Origin: Algoriphagus iocasae
Lineage (GTDB): Bacteria; Bacteroidota; Bacteroidia; Cytophagales; Cyclobacteriaceae
Length of the DNA: 64,000 nucleotides
Reading direction: 5' to 3'
Assembly (NCBI RefSeq): GCF_014206875.1
Contig: NZ_JACIJO010000001.1
Location: 1,116,001-1,180,000 of the forward strand
Each line of letters starts with the position of its first letter. Position 1 is the stretch's first letter. Under the pieces are notes generated by a model. It did not search any database. It saw only the letters and a list, made by a program, of their open reading frames with translations, and was not told the origin of the DNA. The translations under genes and the position numbers were made by a program. Shown piece by piece: positions 45,355 to 54,682 of the stretch.

Positions 45355-47709
45355 ATGAAAAAATTCCCTAATATAATTTTAGCAATTTTCGCATTTGCCT
45401 TGTCTTTTTTATTATCAGGGCTAACTAATGCGCAAAACCTCACTCAAAAATCAGTCGAAGGCAACACTGATAATCTTCCTGTAAGAGAGTACGCCATTTC
45501 CATAAATGAGCTGGCAGTGAACAGGGCAGGCAAGGAAGTAATGGGAATGGCCATTAATGGCAGTATCCCGGGACCCACACTTACTTTTACTGAAGGTGAA
45601 TTTGCCGTAATCTACGTAAAAAACGAAATGGATGAAGAGACATCCATTCACTGGCACGGATTGCTGTTGCCCAATTTTTATGACGGGGTTCCTTACCTTA
45701 CCACTCCGCCCATCGCGCCTGGAGAAACACAGAAGTACGAATTTCCCCTGAAACAAGCCGGTACCTATTGGTATCATTCACATACCATGCTGCAAGAGCA
45801 GAGTGGTGTTTTTGGCTCTATCGTCATCCATCCTAAAGAAGAAACCCTGGCCTATGACAAAGAGCTTGTTATAATACTTTCGGACTGGACAAATGAAAAG
45901 CCCATGAACGTACTTCGTTTCTTGAAACGAGGAACCGAATGGTACAACTGGCGAAAAGGTACGGCCACACCCCTCAACCGGGTTATTGCCAGAGGTGCAA
46001 TGGGAGCACAGTTAAATTTCTGGAGGCAGAGAATGGAAAGTGCAGACATTGCCGATATATATTATCCTGCCTTTTTAGTTAATGGTGAACAAGTTCAGGA
46101 ATATCCCAATTTCAAACCCGGAGAAAAGGTTAGGCTTAGAATTATTAACGGGGCAGCTTCTACCTCGTTTTGGATGACGTTTGGTGGTGAAGAGCCGACT
46201 TTAGTTGCAGCTGATGGACTAAATGTTGAGCCGGTCAAGCGCAATAAAACATTTATTGCCATTGCGGAAACCTACGATTTTATTGTAAGTATTCCGGAAA
46301 GTGGAAAGATGGAATTTCGGGCCACCGCTCAGGATGGTTCAGGAACAGCCTCTGCTTTTTTGGGTGATGGCGAAGTTTTAGCAGCCGAAGATGTTCCCCG
46401 TCCTGATAAGATTGGCATGATGATGCAAATAGCAAAAATGGACATGCGCATGGGGGCTCCTGCCCTAAAATTTAATCCTAAAAAGGACGATCCCCAAAAA
46501 ATGATGGAGAACTGGGGAATGCAAATGAAAGGCGACAAAAACCCGGATAATGATATGCCGGGTATGAATATGGCCGGAAATAAGGAAGAGGTCTCCCAAA
46601 TGGATCATTCCTCAATGGATATGTCTGATGATAAAAACTCCAAAATGGATCCGCCAAGTGCTCCCATGGCTGAAATGCCCGGGATGGAAAACATGGACAT
46701 GTTTTCAGAATTCAATTACAATTATCTGAAATCACCTGAAAAAACGGTTTATGGTAAGGATGTTCCAGTCAATGAAATCCTCCTCAATCTTACTGGGAAT
46801 ATGAACCGCTACATCTGGAGCATGAATGGTATTCCCCTATCTGAAACCGATAAAATAAAAATCAAAGAGGGGCAAATTACCCGAATCACCCTTAACAACC
46901 TGACGATGATGCACCATCCCATGCACCTGCATGGTCATTTTTTCCGTGTCATCAACGAAAGCGGTGATTACTCACCCCTGAAGCACACGGTGAATGTGCC
47001 CCCCATGCAAAAAGTAACCATTGAGTTTTACGGGAACGAATATGGGGATTGGTTCTTTCATTGTCATATTCTCTATCATATGATGGGTGGTATGGCACGG
47101 GTAGTCAGCTATGATACACCGGAAGACCCTAGAATGAAACCCTTTCCAATTTCCAAACTGATTCACGAAACCAACCGCTTCTATAGTTGGGGAATGGCAG
47201 ATGTTGCCTCACATAATACAACAGTCAATCTGACCACTTCAAACATTCGCAATCAATTCAATTTATCAATGGAATACGGATGGAATCAGAACCTGGAAGC
47301 TGAATTTTCTTATGAGTATTATCTGTACGATTATTTGAGGGTTTTTGGAGGTATTAATGTTGAGAATACCACCAGGAATAGTTTGGATGATATGAAGACA
47401 ATTGCCGTGGCTGGTATCCGGTGGTTTACACCTTATATGTTCAATGTTGACCTAAGGATAGATAATGAGCTTCGGCCTAGAATTGGAATCGGTCGATCGC
47501 TGATGATATTTCCGAAGTTATCAATTTTTGGCTATTACGAATATCAAATTGATGCAGGATTGGTAAACGGTCTGGAGGCCGGCCAAAATTACAAAGAAGA
47601 AATTGTATGGAGTGCCGGTGCACAATACATGCTTTCTAAGAATTTTTCACTGATGACAAGCTATGACAACCGCTTCGGAGCAGGGGGCGGATTATCTGTC
47701 ATGTTTTAA
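45355..47709 (+). CDS. copA: Multicopper oxidase CopA fused to a C-terminal outer-membrane barrel (CopB-like)
   Basis: It oxidises Cu(I) outside the cytoplasm. The ATG at 45355 gives a signal peptide ending NAQN; the frame opens at 45334. Copper ligands are intact: HWHG (His99, His101), WYHSH (141, 143), HHPMHLHGH (520-528) and FHCHILYHMM (His569, Cys570, His571, His575). A Met/Asp linker near 390-450 holds MPGMNMAGN, MDHSSMDMSD and MPGMENMDM. The last ~160 residues are beta-strands ending MTSYDNRFGAGGGLSVMF, an outer-membrane-type C-terminus resembling CopB. The 784 residues exceed the ~600 of plain CopA. The fusion would tether the oxidase to the outer membrane. Confidence 0.92.
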   Translation: MKKFPNIILAIFAFALSFLLSGLTNAQNLTQKSVEGNTDNLPVREYAISINELAVNRAGKEVMGMAINGSIPGPTLTFTEGEFAVIYVKNEMDEETSIHWHGLLLPNFYDGVPYLTTPPIAPGETQKYEFPLKQAGTYWYHSHTMLQEQSGVFGSIVIHPKEETLAYDKELVIILSDWTNEKPMNVLRFLKRGTEWYNWRKGTATPLNRVIARGAMGAQLNFWRQRMESADIADIYYPAFLVNGEQVQEYPNFKPGEKVRLRIINGAASTSFWMTFGGEEPTLVAADGLNVEPVKRNKTFIAIAETYDFIVSIPESGKMEFRATAQDGSGTASAFLGDGEVLAAEDVPRPDKIGMMMQIAKMDMRMGAPALKFNPKKDDPQKMMENWGMQMKGDKNPDNDMPGMNMAGNKEEVSQMDHSSMDMSDDKNSKMDPPSAPMAEMPGMENMDMFSEFNYNYLKSPEKTVYGKDVPVNEILLNLTGNMNRYIWSMNGIPLSETDKIKIKEGQITRITLNNLTMMHHPMHLHGHFFRVINESGDYSPLKHTVNVPPMQKVTIEFYGNEYGDWFFHCHILYHMMGGMARVVSYDTPEDPRMKPFPISKLIHETNRFYSWGMADVASHNTTVNLTTSNIRNQFNLSMEYGWNQNLEAEFSYEYYLYDYLRVFGGINVENTTRNSLDDMKTIAVAGIRWFTPYMFNVDLRIDNELRPRIGIGRSLMIFPKLSIFGYYEYQIDAGLVNGLEAGQNYKEEIVWSAGAQYMLSKNFSLMTSYDNRFGAGGGLSVMF

Positions 47710-47759
47710 TTAGGAAGTTAGCAGTAATGGTAGGACGACCCAACAGACAATGAAGTGAT

Positions 47760-48554
47760 ATGCAAAAAACGACATTTAAGATAACAAAAATGGACTGTCC
47801 ATCCGAAGAACAAATGATTCGGATGAAACTTGACGATTTGACAAATATTCAATCGTTAGAATTTGACATACCCAACCGACTTTTACACGTTTTTCATATA
47901 GACAATAATGAACAAATTTTTCAGCGACTTGACACATTAAAATTTGACACTTCAATTCTCTCGACTGTTTCGGTTGACAATTTTACAGCAACTGACAATC
48001 AAAATGACGAAAGAAAAACCTTATGGACTGTTTTAATAATAAATTTTTTGTTTTTCGTTATTGAAATTGTAACAGGACTTATATCAAACTCAATGGGCTT
48101 GGTTGCCGACAGTTTAGATATGCTGGCTGACAGTATTGTTTATGGACTTGCATTAATTGTTGTTGGCGGAACAGTAGTCAGAAAAAAGAATATCGCAAAA
48201 TTTGCAGGATACTTTCAAATCCTTCTTGCTGTAATTGGTTTTATAGAAGTAGTCAGACGATTTATTGGAGTCGAGAAAATGCCTGACTTTCAAACAATGA
48301 TTTTCGTTTCGATTGTAGCGTTAATAGCTAATGTTATTTGTCTGTATTTATTGCAAAAGAGAAAAAGCAAAGAAGCTCATATGCAAGCAAGTATGATTTT
48401 TACTTCAAATGACATAATCATAAATTCGGGAGTAATTACAGCAGGACTTTTGGTTAATTGGCTCAATTCAGGTTATCCCGACTTAATTATTGGAGCAATT
48501 GTATTTGTCATTGTAGCGAGAGGAGCTTACAGAATTTTACAGCTATCAAAATGA
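47760..48554 (+). CDS. CDF-like cation transporter with N-terminal HMA domain
   Basis: A 264-residue protein. Residues 1-75 are a heavy-metal-associated-like domain with the degenerate MDCPSEEQ loop. Six membrane segments follow with the cation-diffusion-facilitator start TGLISNSMGLVADSLDMLAD, including the metal-site Asp pairs (DSLDMLADS). It probably exports Zn/Cd or a related cation. Codon use is distinctly more A/T-rich than its neighbours, and an attC-like palindrome follows its stop, so it looks like an inserted gene cassette. Confidence 0.82.
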   Translation: MQKTTFKITKMDCPSEEQMIRMKLDDLTNIQSLEFDIPNRLLHVFHIDNNEQIFQRLDTLKFDTSILSTVSVDNFTATDNQNDERKTLWTVLIINFLFFVIEIVTGLISNSMGLVADSLDMLADSIVYGLALIVVGGTVVRKKNIAKFAGYFQILLAVIGFIEVVRRFIGVEKMPDFQTMIFVSIVALIANVICLYLLQKRKSKEAHMQASMIFTSNDIIINSGVITAGLLVNWLNSGYPDLIIGAIVFVIVARGAYRILQLSK

Positions 48555-48586
48555 CGACTAACAAGACAACGGAAGAAACCACTACT

Positions 48587-48716
48587 GCTAACAGCGGTTT
48601 TGCGTCAGGCGGGGGAAACGGCTTCGTATGACAGTTTTTCGTAACTTTGAAGTTTACGGCTTCGTAAGGAAGTTTTGTGCTAAAAACCCGCCCGAACGCA
48701 AAGCCGCAAACCGTTA
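48587..48716. repeat. Long imperfect palindrome, attC-like, after the CDF gene
   Basis: GCTAACAGCGGTTTTGCGTC and the following AGGCGGG (48587-48613) pair imperfectly with CCCGCCCGAACGCAAAGCCG and the following CAAACCGTTATG (48687-48718). A ~70-base interior carries GGCTTCGTA twice. The form resembles integron attC sites and cassette-associated palindromes seen across this phylum. No integron integrase is in the window. Confidence 0.55.
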
Positions 48717-50029
48717 TGGAAGAAAGTTATAAAAAAGGAAGTTTAAGTTTATTAGGATCAATTGCTTTAGGCACTGGTGTAATGATCGGTGCAGGAATCT
48801 TTGCATTATTGGGCCAGGTGGCTGAACTGTCAGGGACCTGGTTTCCTTACATTTTCGTTTTGGGAGCTCTCATTTCAGCATTTAGTGCTTACTCCTACAT
48901 CAAAGTTTCAAATACGTATCCTTCGGCTGGGGGGATAGCCATGATTTTGAAAAAAGCTTATGGTAAATCAACCATAACAGCTTCTGCATCATTATTAATG
49001 GCACTATCCATGGTAATCAACGAAAGCCTGGTTGCCAGAACTTTTGGCTCTTATACCCTACAACTGTTCGAAGTTGAAAACAAGGAACTTTGGATTCCCA
49101 TATTGGGTGTTGCTCTTTTGGTTAGCGCTTTTTTGATTAACATATCTGGCAACAAGCTGATAGGAAAGTCATCACAGTTCATGTCATTTATCAAAATTAT
49201 CGGAATTCTGATTTTTGCCATAGGAGCTCTCTGGGCAGTGGGTTTTTCTCTGGAAGGGTTGATACCAAAAGCCATCAAAAACACTGATTATTCAGCAACC
49301 AGTTATATTGGGGCTTTAGCACTTTCCATTTTGGCCTACAAAGGATTCACTACAATAACTAATAGTGGTGGCGAAATTACAGAACCTCAAAAAAATGTTG
49401 GCCTGTCTATTATTATTTCTTTGTTGATATGCACAGTGGTGTATTTTCTGGTTGCTTTCGCTGTAAACTCAAGCCTTACAATCTCTGAAATTATTCAAGC
49501 CAAAGATTACTCCCTTGCTGAAGCTGCCAGACCTGTTTTTGGAGATTTTGGTCTTCATTTTACCGTTGCTATTGCCATAATAGCTACTATTTCGGGAGTG
49601 ATTGCCAGCATTTTTGCAGTCTCTCGTATGACGGCTATGCTTACAGATATGGAACTTATTCCACATAGTCATTTGGGCATGTCAGGCCGAATACAGAAGC
49701 ATATGTTGGTGTATGTGGTGTTTATCGCTATCATCCTGACTATTTTCTTTGATCTGTCCAGAATTGCTTCCATAGGAGCCATTTTTTATTTGGTGATGGA
49801 CATCATTATTCATTGGGGTGTATATAAGTATTTGAGGAAAGAGGTGAAAGCCAATGGAACAATTGTACTCACAGCGATGGTGTTGGATTTCATCGTATTG
49901 GCAGCTTTCTTATGGATCAAGGCATCATCTGACCTTTTGGTTCTTATTGTTTCTGCATCTGTGATGCTAATAGTTTTTGCAGGTGAAAAATGGTTCTTAA
50001 GTCGAGCAGATAAATCTACCCAAAAATGA
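48716..50029 (+). CDS. APC-family amino-acid permease
   Basis: A 437-residue permease of the amino acid-polyamine-cation type, from the ATG at 48716 inside the end of the palindrome. An in-frame upstream extension to 48677 is less likely. LGSIALGTGVMIGAGIFALL at the N-terminus is the APC TM1 signature, with about 12 segments. GYPSAGG-type (TYPSAGGIAMILKKAYG) and ISGVIASIFAVSRMTAMLTD are further marks. Substrate unknown; it could relate to thiol or amine import under metal stress. The next gene overlaps by 4 bases. Confidence 0.85.
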   Translation: MEESYKKGSLSLLGSIALGTGVMIGAGIFALLGQVAELSGTWFPYIFVLGALISAFSAYSYIKVSNTYPSAGGIAMILKKAYGKSTITASASLLMALSMVINESLVARTFGSYTLQLFEVENKELWIPILGVALLVSAFLINISGNKLIGKSSQFMSFIKIIGILIFAIGALWAVGFSLEGLIPKAIKNTDYSATSYIGALALSILAYKGFTTITNSGGEITEPQKNVGLSIIISLLICTVVYFLVAFAVNSSLTISEIIQAKDYSLAEAARPVFGDFGLHFTVAIAIIATISGVIASIFAVSRMTAMLTDMELIPHSHLGMSGRIQKHMLVYVVFIAIILTIFFDLSRIASIGAIFYLVMDIIIHWGVYKYLRKEVKANGTIVLTAMVLDFIVLAAFLWIKASSDLLVLIVSASVMLIVFAGEKWFLSRADKSTQK

Positions 50030-50739
50030 AACGAAACAGAAACTACTACATCCGAAAAACACACCGGTATCTGGGGATTTTTATAGGCATTCAGTTTATT
50101 GGGTGGACGGTCAGCGGCCTCTATTTCAGTTGGACGGATATTGACGAAATCCATGGAGACCAGTTCCACCATGAGCATGTCACGACCCATTCACCCCGGA
50201 ACCTGATCAGTCCGGCACAATTGGATTCAACGATTGGTATTTCATCCCTTGAGCTTCGCTACATCAATCACCAACCGCATTATTGGGTCAACGATAGTCT
50301 GCTTTACAATGCCCTGACCGGGCAAATCAAAAAGGGCATAACCGAAACGGAGGCGGCCGAAATCGCACAGAACCATCTCGTAAAAAACCTGGAAATCCTG
50401 AAAACAGAATGGATTACTGAAACCGACAACCATCATGAATACCGTGGCAGGCCGCTACCAGCCTGGGCTGTCCACTTTGAGCATCCCGAAAACCTTACGG
50501 CCTACGTAGATGCCCGTAACGGCAACTTCGAACGGGTACGCCACAGCCGTTGGCGTTGGTTCGATTTTCTTTGGATGTTCCACACCATGGATTATGCCGG
50601 GCGGGACAACTTTAACAATTGGCTGCTCAGGGCATTTTCAGTCTTTGGCCTATTTACAGTGCTATCAGGCTTTACACTTTACGCAGTATCCTCTAAAACT
50701 TTCTTAAAAACCACTTCAAAACTTAAAAAGAATAAATGA
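50026..50739 (+). CDS. PepSY-domain membrane protein
   Basis: A 237-residue PepSY-associated TM protein. KTHRYLGIFIGIQFIGWTVS (TM1) is followed by a periplasmic PepSY region with TEAEAAEIAQNHL-like sequence (ETEAAEIAQNHLVKN). A second segment, RAFSVFGLFTVLSGFTLYAV, ends the fold. Such proteins are linked with metal or electron transport in the periplasm. It overlaps both the permease and the DUF2911 genes by 4 bases (ATGA), so the three are translationally coupled. Confidence 0.82.
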   Translation: MKRNRNYYIRKTHRYLGIFIGIQFIGWTVSGLYFSWTDIDEIHGDQFHHEHVTTHSPRNLISPAQLDSTIGISSLELRYINHQPHYWVNDSLLYNALTGQIKKGITETEAAEIAQNHLVKNLEILKTEWITETDNHHEYRGRPLPAWAVHFEHPENLTAYVDARNGNFERVRHSRWRWFDFLWMFHTMDYAGRDNFNNWLLRAFSVFGLFTVLSGFTLYAVSSKTFLKTTSKLKKNK

Positions 50740-51320
50740 TGAACAAACTGATTTACATACTTGCACTGGGATTGCTGATCGTATCCTGCCAAAACAAAAA
50801 AGGTGAAAATGGTGGTCACGAACACCATCAGCCGGAAAAAGCACCTACTGAGCAATCGGACAACTCGAAAAAGAGCATCCCTCAGGAAGCGCATGGCAAT
50901 GTGGGTGATACGCACATTACCATCAAGTACCACTCACCCGCAGTGCGGGAAAGGGTCATCTGGGGAGGTTTGGTACCCTATGGCGAAGTTTGGGTGACAG
51001 GTGCACACAGTGCCACCAATATAGAATTTTCCAAAGCAATCCAGGTCGAAGAAACTACGATACCAAAAGGGAAGTATGCATTCTTTACCATTCCCGGACA
51101 GGACCGTTGGACATTGATCCTAAACAAAAACTGGGAGCAGCACCTGGCAGATGATTACGATCAGGCCGATGATGTCATCATGATTGAGGTAACACCGGAA
51201 ACGGGAATGCCACTTACCGAACGGCTAACTTATACCATAGAAGACAAAGGAGAGGGCTCTGGCGCTATCCGCATGTCATGGGAAAAGCTAAGTGTTTCAC
51301 TTCCATTCAAAACAGATTAA
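50736..51320 (+). CDS. DUF2911 lipoprotein
   Basis: A 194-residue lipoprotein with lipobox LLIVSC (Cys18) and a His-rich linker (HEHHQPEKA). The DUF2911 domain follows: ITIKYHSPAVRERVIWGGLV, GEVWVTGAHSATNIEFSK and PKGKYAFFTIPGQDRWTLIL, then LNKNWEQH. Members are of unknown function and common in this phylum. It is coupled to the PepSY gene and lies 18 bases before the copper ATPase. Confidence 0.85.
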   Translation: MMNKLIYILALGLLIVSCQNKKGENGGHEHHQPEKAPTEQSDNSKKSIPQEAHGNVGDTHITIKYHSPAVRERVIWGGLVPYGEVWVTGAHSATNIEFSKAIQVEETTIPKGKYAFFTIPGQDRWTLILNKNWEQHLADDYDQADDVIMIEVTPETGMPLTERLTYTIEDKGEGSGAIRMSWEKLSVSLPFKTD

Positions 51321-51338
51321 CCACTAAAATTTTTACTC

Positions 51339-53393
51339 ATGGAAAAGCATAATCACGAACACCACAAGCATCATACACACGAGGGTCACCAAAAGAGCCA
51401 ATCATCAGATCATCAAACCATCAACAAATCAGACCATCAGCATGGGCACCATGACCACCATGCCATGATGATCGAGGATTTTAAAAAGCGTTTTTGGATT
51501 TCTCTGGTGCTCACCGTACCGATCCTGGCACTATCTCATATGATCCAGCAATTACTGGGATTTGAGCTAACCTTTTTTGGTGATCAGTACGTCCTTTTTG
51601 GGCTTTCCACCATTGTCTTCTTTTATGGGGGCTGGCCTTTTCTCAAAGGACTTTGGGACGAGTTGAAGGACAAAAACCCGGGCATGATGACCCTGATTGC
51701 AGTGGCCATTACTGTGGCTTATGTGTACAGCTCGGCTGTGGTGTTTGGCTTGGAGGGGATGGATTTTTTCTGGGAGCTGGCGACCCTTATTGTCATCATG
51801 CTGCTGGGGCATTGGATCGAGATGAAATCGGTAATGGGTGCATCAAGAGCGCTCGAATTACTGGTGCAGATGATGCCTTCCGAAGCTCATTTGGTTCAGG
51901 GAGACCAAATCAAGGACATCAAGGTTGATCAACTGAAAAAGGAGGATATCATCCTGATAAAAGCCAATGAAAAAATACCTGCGGACGGTACAGTGGTGGA
52001 TGGGGAAAGCCACCTGGACGAAAGCATGCTCACCGGTGAGAGCAAGCCGGTGAAAAAATCCAAGGGCGACCCGGTCATTGGCGGATCAGTAAATGGCAGC
52101 CAATCCATCAAGGTGAAAGTGTCCAAAACCGGGAAAGAAAGCTACCTCAACAAAGTGATCACGCTGGTTGAAGAAGCTCAGAAAGCTAAATCGAAAACTC
52201 AAAACCTGGCCAATGTTGCCGCAAGATGGCTCACTTTCATCGCCATTGGTGCGGGTACTATTACGTTGTTTACCTGGATCAGCTTGGGTAAGCCTTTAGA
52301 TTTTGCATTGGAACGAATGGTGACCGTCATGGTTATATCCTGTCCACATGCGTTGGGTTTGGCCATACCACTAGTTGTAGCCATTTCCACTGCTGTTTCA
52401 GCAGGAAAAGGCTTGCTGATCCGCAACCGTACTGCTTTTGAAAATGCTCGGAAGATTACCGCAATGGTGTTTGACAAAACAGGCACGTTGACCGAAGGCA
52501 AATTTGGTGTCTCACGATATGAGAGCCTTTCTGATGATATGAACAAAAATGAACTGCTGTCCTTTGCCGCTTCGCTGGAGCAGCAATCGGAGCACCCAAT
52601 TGCACAAGGCATTGTGAAAGCAGCGAAAGAGGCAGGCCTGGCATTGAAAAAGGTAGAAAATTTTGAATCATTAACGGCCAAGGGCATTCAAGGCAAGATC
52701 GAGGGACAAAATTGGAAAGTAGTCAGCCCCGGCTACCTGAAAGAAAACGACATAAATATCCCCGATCAGGCAGGATCTGATGAGGCAGAAACCATCGTGT
52801 ATGTGCTGCAAGAGAATCTAATAATAGGCTTCATAGCCTTGTCCGACCAAATCAGGGAAGAAAGCCCTAAAGCCATCGAAACGCTTCGGGAAAAAGGCAT
52901 GAAGCTATACATGGCTACCGGGGACAATGAGAAAACCGCCAAGGCAGTCAGTGAAAAACTCGGGCTGGATGGCTACTACAGTGAGGTACTGCCCCATCAA
53001 AAAGTGGAAATCATCAAGAAACTCCAAAAAGAAGGCCACTTTGTAGCCATGACGGGTGATGGTGTGAATGACGCCCCTGCACTGGCACAGGCTAATGTGG
53101 GTATTGCAGTAGGTTCCGGTACCGATGTGGCTGCTGAGACAGCCGACATCATCCTGGTCAACAGCAACCCAAAGGACATTGCCAACCTGGTTCTGTTTGG
53201 CAGGGCAACCTACAACAAAATGATTCAAAACCTCGCCTGGGCTACCGGTTACAATGCCATCGCATTACCTTTGGCCACCGGCTTTATCCCCGGCCTGGTT
53301 ATAAGCCCTGCCATAGGCGCAGTGTTCATGAGCCTGAGTACGGTCATAGTCGCCATTAATGCGCAATTGCTGAAACGAAAAATTAAGAACTGA
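51339..53393 (+). CDS. copB: Copper-translocating P1B-type ATPase, CopB (CPH) type
   Basis: A 684-residue P-type ATPase that exports Cu(II)/Cu(I)/Ag. The N-terminus is His-rich (MEKHNHEHHKHHTHEG...) in place of HMA domains. The transport motif is SCPHALG (Cys335, Pro336, His337), the P1B-3 signature. The phosphorylation motif DKTGT starts at Asp379 and TGDGVNDAPAL is present. TGES (actuator) is in DESMLTGESKPV. All key residues are intact. It closes the PepSY-DUF2911-copB cluster. Confidence 0.95.
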   Translation: MEKHNHEHHKHHTHEGHQKSQSSDHQTINKSDHQHGHHDHHAMMIEDFKKRFWISLVLTVPILALSHMIQQLLGFELTFFGDQYVLFGLSTIVFFYGGWPFLKGLWDELKDKNPGMMTLIAVAITVAYVYSSAVVFGLEGMDFFWELATLIVIMLLGHWIEMKSVMGASRALELLVQMMPSEAHLVQGDQIKDIKVDQLKKEDIILIKANEKIPADGTVVDGESHLDESMLTGESKPVKKSKGDPVIGGSVNGSQSIKVKVSKTGKESYLNKVITLVEEAQKAKSKTQNLANVAARWLTFIAIGAGTITLFTWISLGKPLDFALERMVTVMVISCPHALGLAIPLVVAISTAVSAGKGLLIRNRTAFENARKITAMVFDKTGTLTEGKFGVSRYESLSDDMNKNELLSFAASLEQQSEHPIAQGIVKAAKEAGLALKKVENFESLTAKGIQGKIEGQNWKVVSPGYLKENDINIPDQAGSDEAETIVYVLQENLIIGFIALSDQIREESPKAIETLREKGMKLYMATGDNEKTAKAVSEKLGLDGYYSEVLPHQKVEIIKKLQKEGHFVAMTGDGVNDAPALAQANVGIAVGSGTDVAAETADIILVNSNPKDIANLVLFGRATYNKMIQNLAWATGYNAIALPLATGFIPGLVISPAIGAVFMSLSTVIVAINAQLLKRKIKN

Positions 53394-53501
53394 CTACCCC
53401 TGCTCAGATTTGGGAAGACCAGGTAAAATCTGCTGTGTTGATTATTTGAACCAGTTCATGCAGTAAATAGACACTATGAAAATGAAAAACTCACTTTTTA
53501 A

Positions 53502-53862
53502 ATGCCTGAAAATTATAACCAACAATATGAAGATTTAGAGGACAAACTTAGAATGATCGATCTGGAGGAAGATAACCTCCTCAAAAAATCAGAGCTGAGC
53601 TTTCAAAGGGTTCTAATTGCCATTAACAGGTTACAGAATGTCTTAACTAAAAACCTTGTAGATTCTCAAGCCGGTGAAATACTCTTCTTTAAGGAGATTT
53701 AACCCAAATACGCCTGCAAACTCATTTACAATCTCAACGTGTTCAATTTTGGAACTAACAAGCCCAATAGGGATTAAGATTAGGCGCAAGTATTATCAAA
53801 ACGAATTAGATAAGCTCACAGGCTTCTTTGACAATATCTTGGAGTTTTACCTACGCAATTAA
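53502..53862 (+). pseudogene. Decayed rteC gene
   Basis: The reading ELSFQRVLIAINRLQNVLTK, then GEILFFKEI, a stop, PKYACKLIYNLNVFNFGTNK, and in another frame GIKIRRKYYQNELDKLTGFF and DNILEFYLRN parallels the intact RteC proteins (FFKHRKP...KLIFYNSIYRIETKKP...LNRELRKLKRYFDENLEFYKYY). At least one nonsense change (TAA where Lys is expected) and one frameshift break it. The C-terminal half is missing. It is the third rteC of the window. Confidence 0.75.
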
Positions 53863-53901
53863 AAACCCAAAGACCACCAAAAGCCGCTTGGAAACAATGG
53901 A

Positions 53902-54591
53902 GTGATGAGGCACCTAGAGAGGTTCTGGAAGATGGTGACCATGGCTGTAAAAATGGAATGGGTAAGCCGGGATCCCTTTGAAAAGTATCTGCTCAAATTT
54001 CATCGAGTTGATAGGGATTTCCTTAATCACGAAGAGTTGGAGGCAGTAGAAAACAAGGACTTCAAGATTGTGCGTTTGCAGTGGGTCAGGGATCTGTTTG
54101 TGTTCAGTTGCTATACCGGACTGGCCTACATCGATGCGATGAACCTGACACCATCCAACATCACGATTGGCATTGATGGGGAGTACTGGCTTTCCACCTG
54201 CCGCCAGAAAACCGACCAACCTGTCAGGGTTCCCATCCTTCCCAAGGCCTGGGAGATTATTGAGAAATACAGAACCCACCCAAGGGCTTTGCAAAAAGGA
54301 TCTGTATTCCCTATGATCTCTAATCAAAAGCTTAACTCTTATCTGAAAGAAATAGCCGACCTGTGCGGGATTGAAAAGAACCTCACCTTTCACCTGGCCA
54401 GGCATACATTTGCCACCACCGTTACTCTTTGCAATGGTGTCCCGTTGGAGACTGTGAGCAAGATGCTGGGTCATTCAAAAATCACCACTACTCAGGTTTA
54501 CGCTAAAGTGGTGGAGAAGAAGGTAAGGGAAGACATGCACACTCTCCGGGAGAAGCTGGCAGCACCAAAATTGATGAGAAGGGCGAAGTAG
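53902..54591 (+). pseudogene. 5'-truncated tyrosine recombinase (integrase)
   Basis: About 229 residues: the end of the core-binding domain (HLERFWKMVTMAVKMEWVSR) plus the catalytic domain. The HLARHTFATT box with HxxR, LGHSKITTTQVYAKVV with His and the nucleophilic Tyr are present. The first catalytic Arg position reads CYTGLAYIDAMNL, which lacks it, as in CTnDOT-type integrases of this phylum. The N-terminal arm-binding and core-binding parts (about 150-180 residues) are missing, so it is probably inactive. With the decayed rteC it marks a second, dead element. A terminator follows. Confidence 0.8.
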
Positions 54592-54613
54592 CCCTTCGAA
54601 GTAGCCCTTTTTT
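54579..54613 (+). terminator. Terminator after the integrase fragment
   Basis: AAGGGC (54579-54584) and GCCCTT (54604-54609), with an internal GGGC...GCCC alternative, form a hairpin that ends in a T-run just before the ArsR operator. Confidence 0.7.
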
Positions 54614-54614
54614 G

Positions 54615-54672
54615 TATTTAAGTGATTGCTTAAATACATTTAATTCCTTAGCTTTGTTAAGCAAATGCTTAA
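54615..54672 (+). promoter_or_regulatory. ArsR promoter with two palindromic operators
   Basis: TATTTAAG-N6-CTTAAATA (54615-54636) covers the -33 TTG (54626-54628). The -7 box TAGCTTTG lies at 54649-54656. A second palindrome, TTAAGCA-AA-TGCTTAA (54657-54672), covers the expected start site. The ArsR ATG is 10 bases further, so this is an autoregulated promoter. Confidence 0.85.
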
Positions 54673-54682
54673 ATACGAAGTT

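Noticed and set aside
51339..53393. P-type ATPase as a Zn/Cd exporter
   Set aside because: The CPH motif and His-rich N-terminus are those of CopB-type copper ATPases; Zn/Cd pumps have CPC.
53902..54591. Integrase fragment as the element's own integrase
   Set aside because: It lacks the N-terminal half and sits deep in the cargo next to a broken rteC; the functional integrase should be at the right end outside the window.
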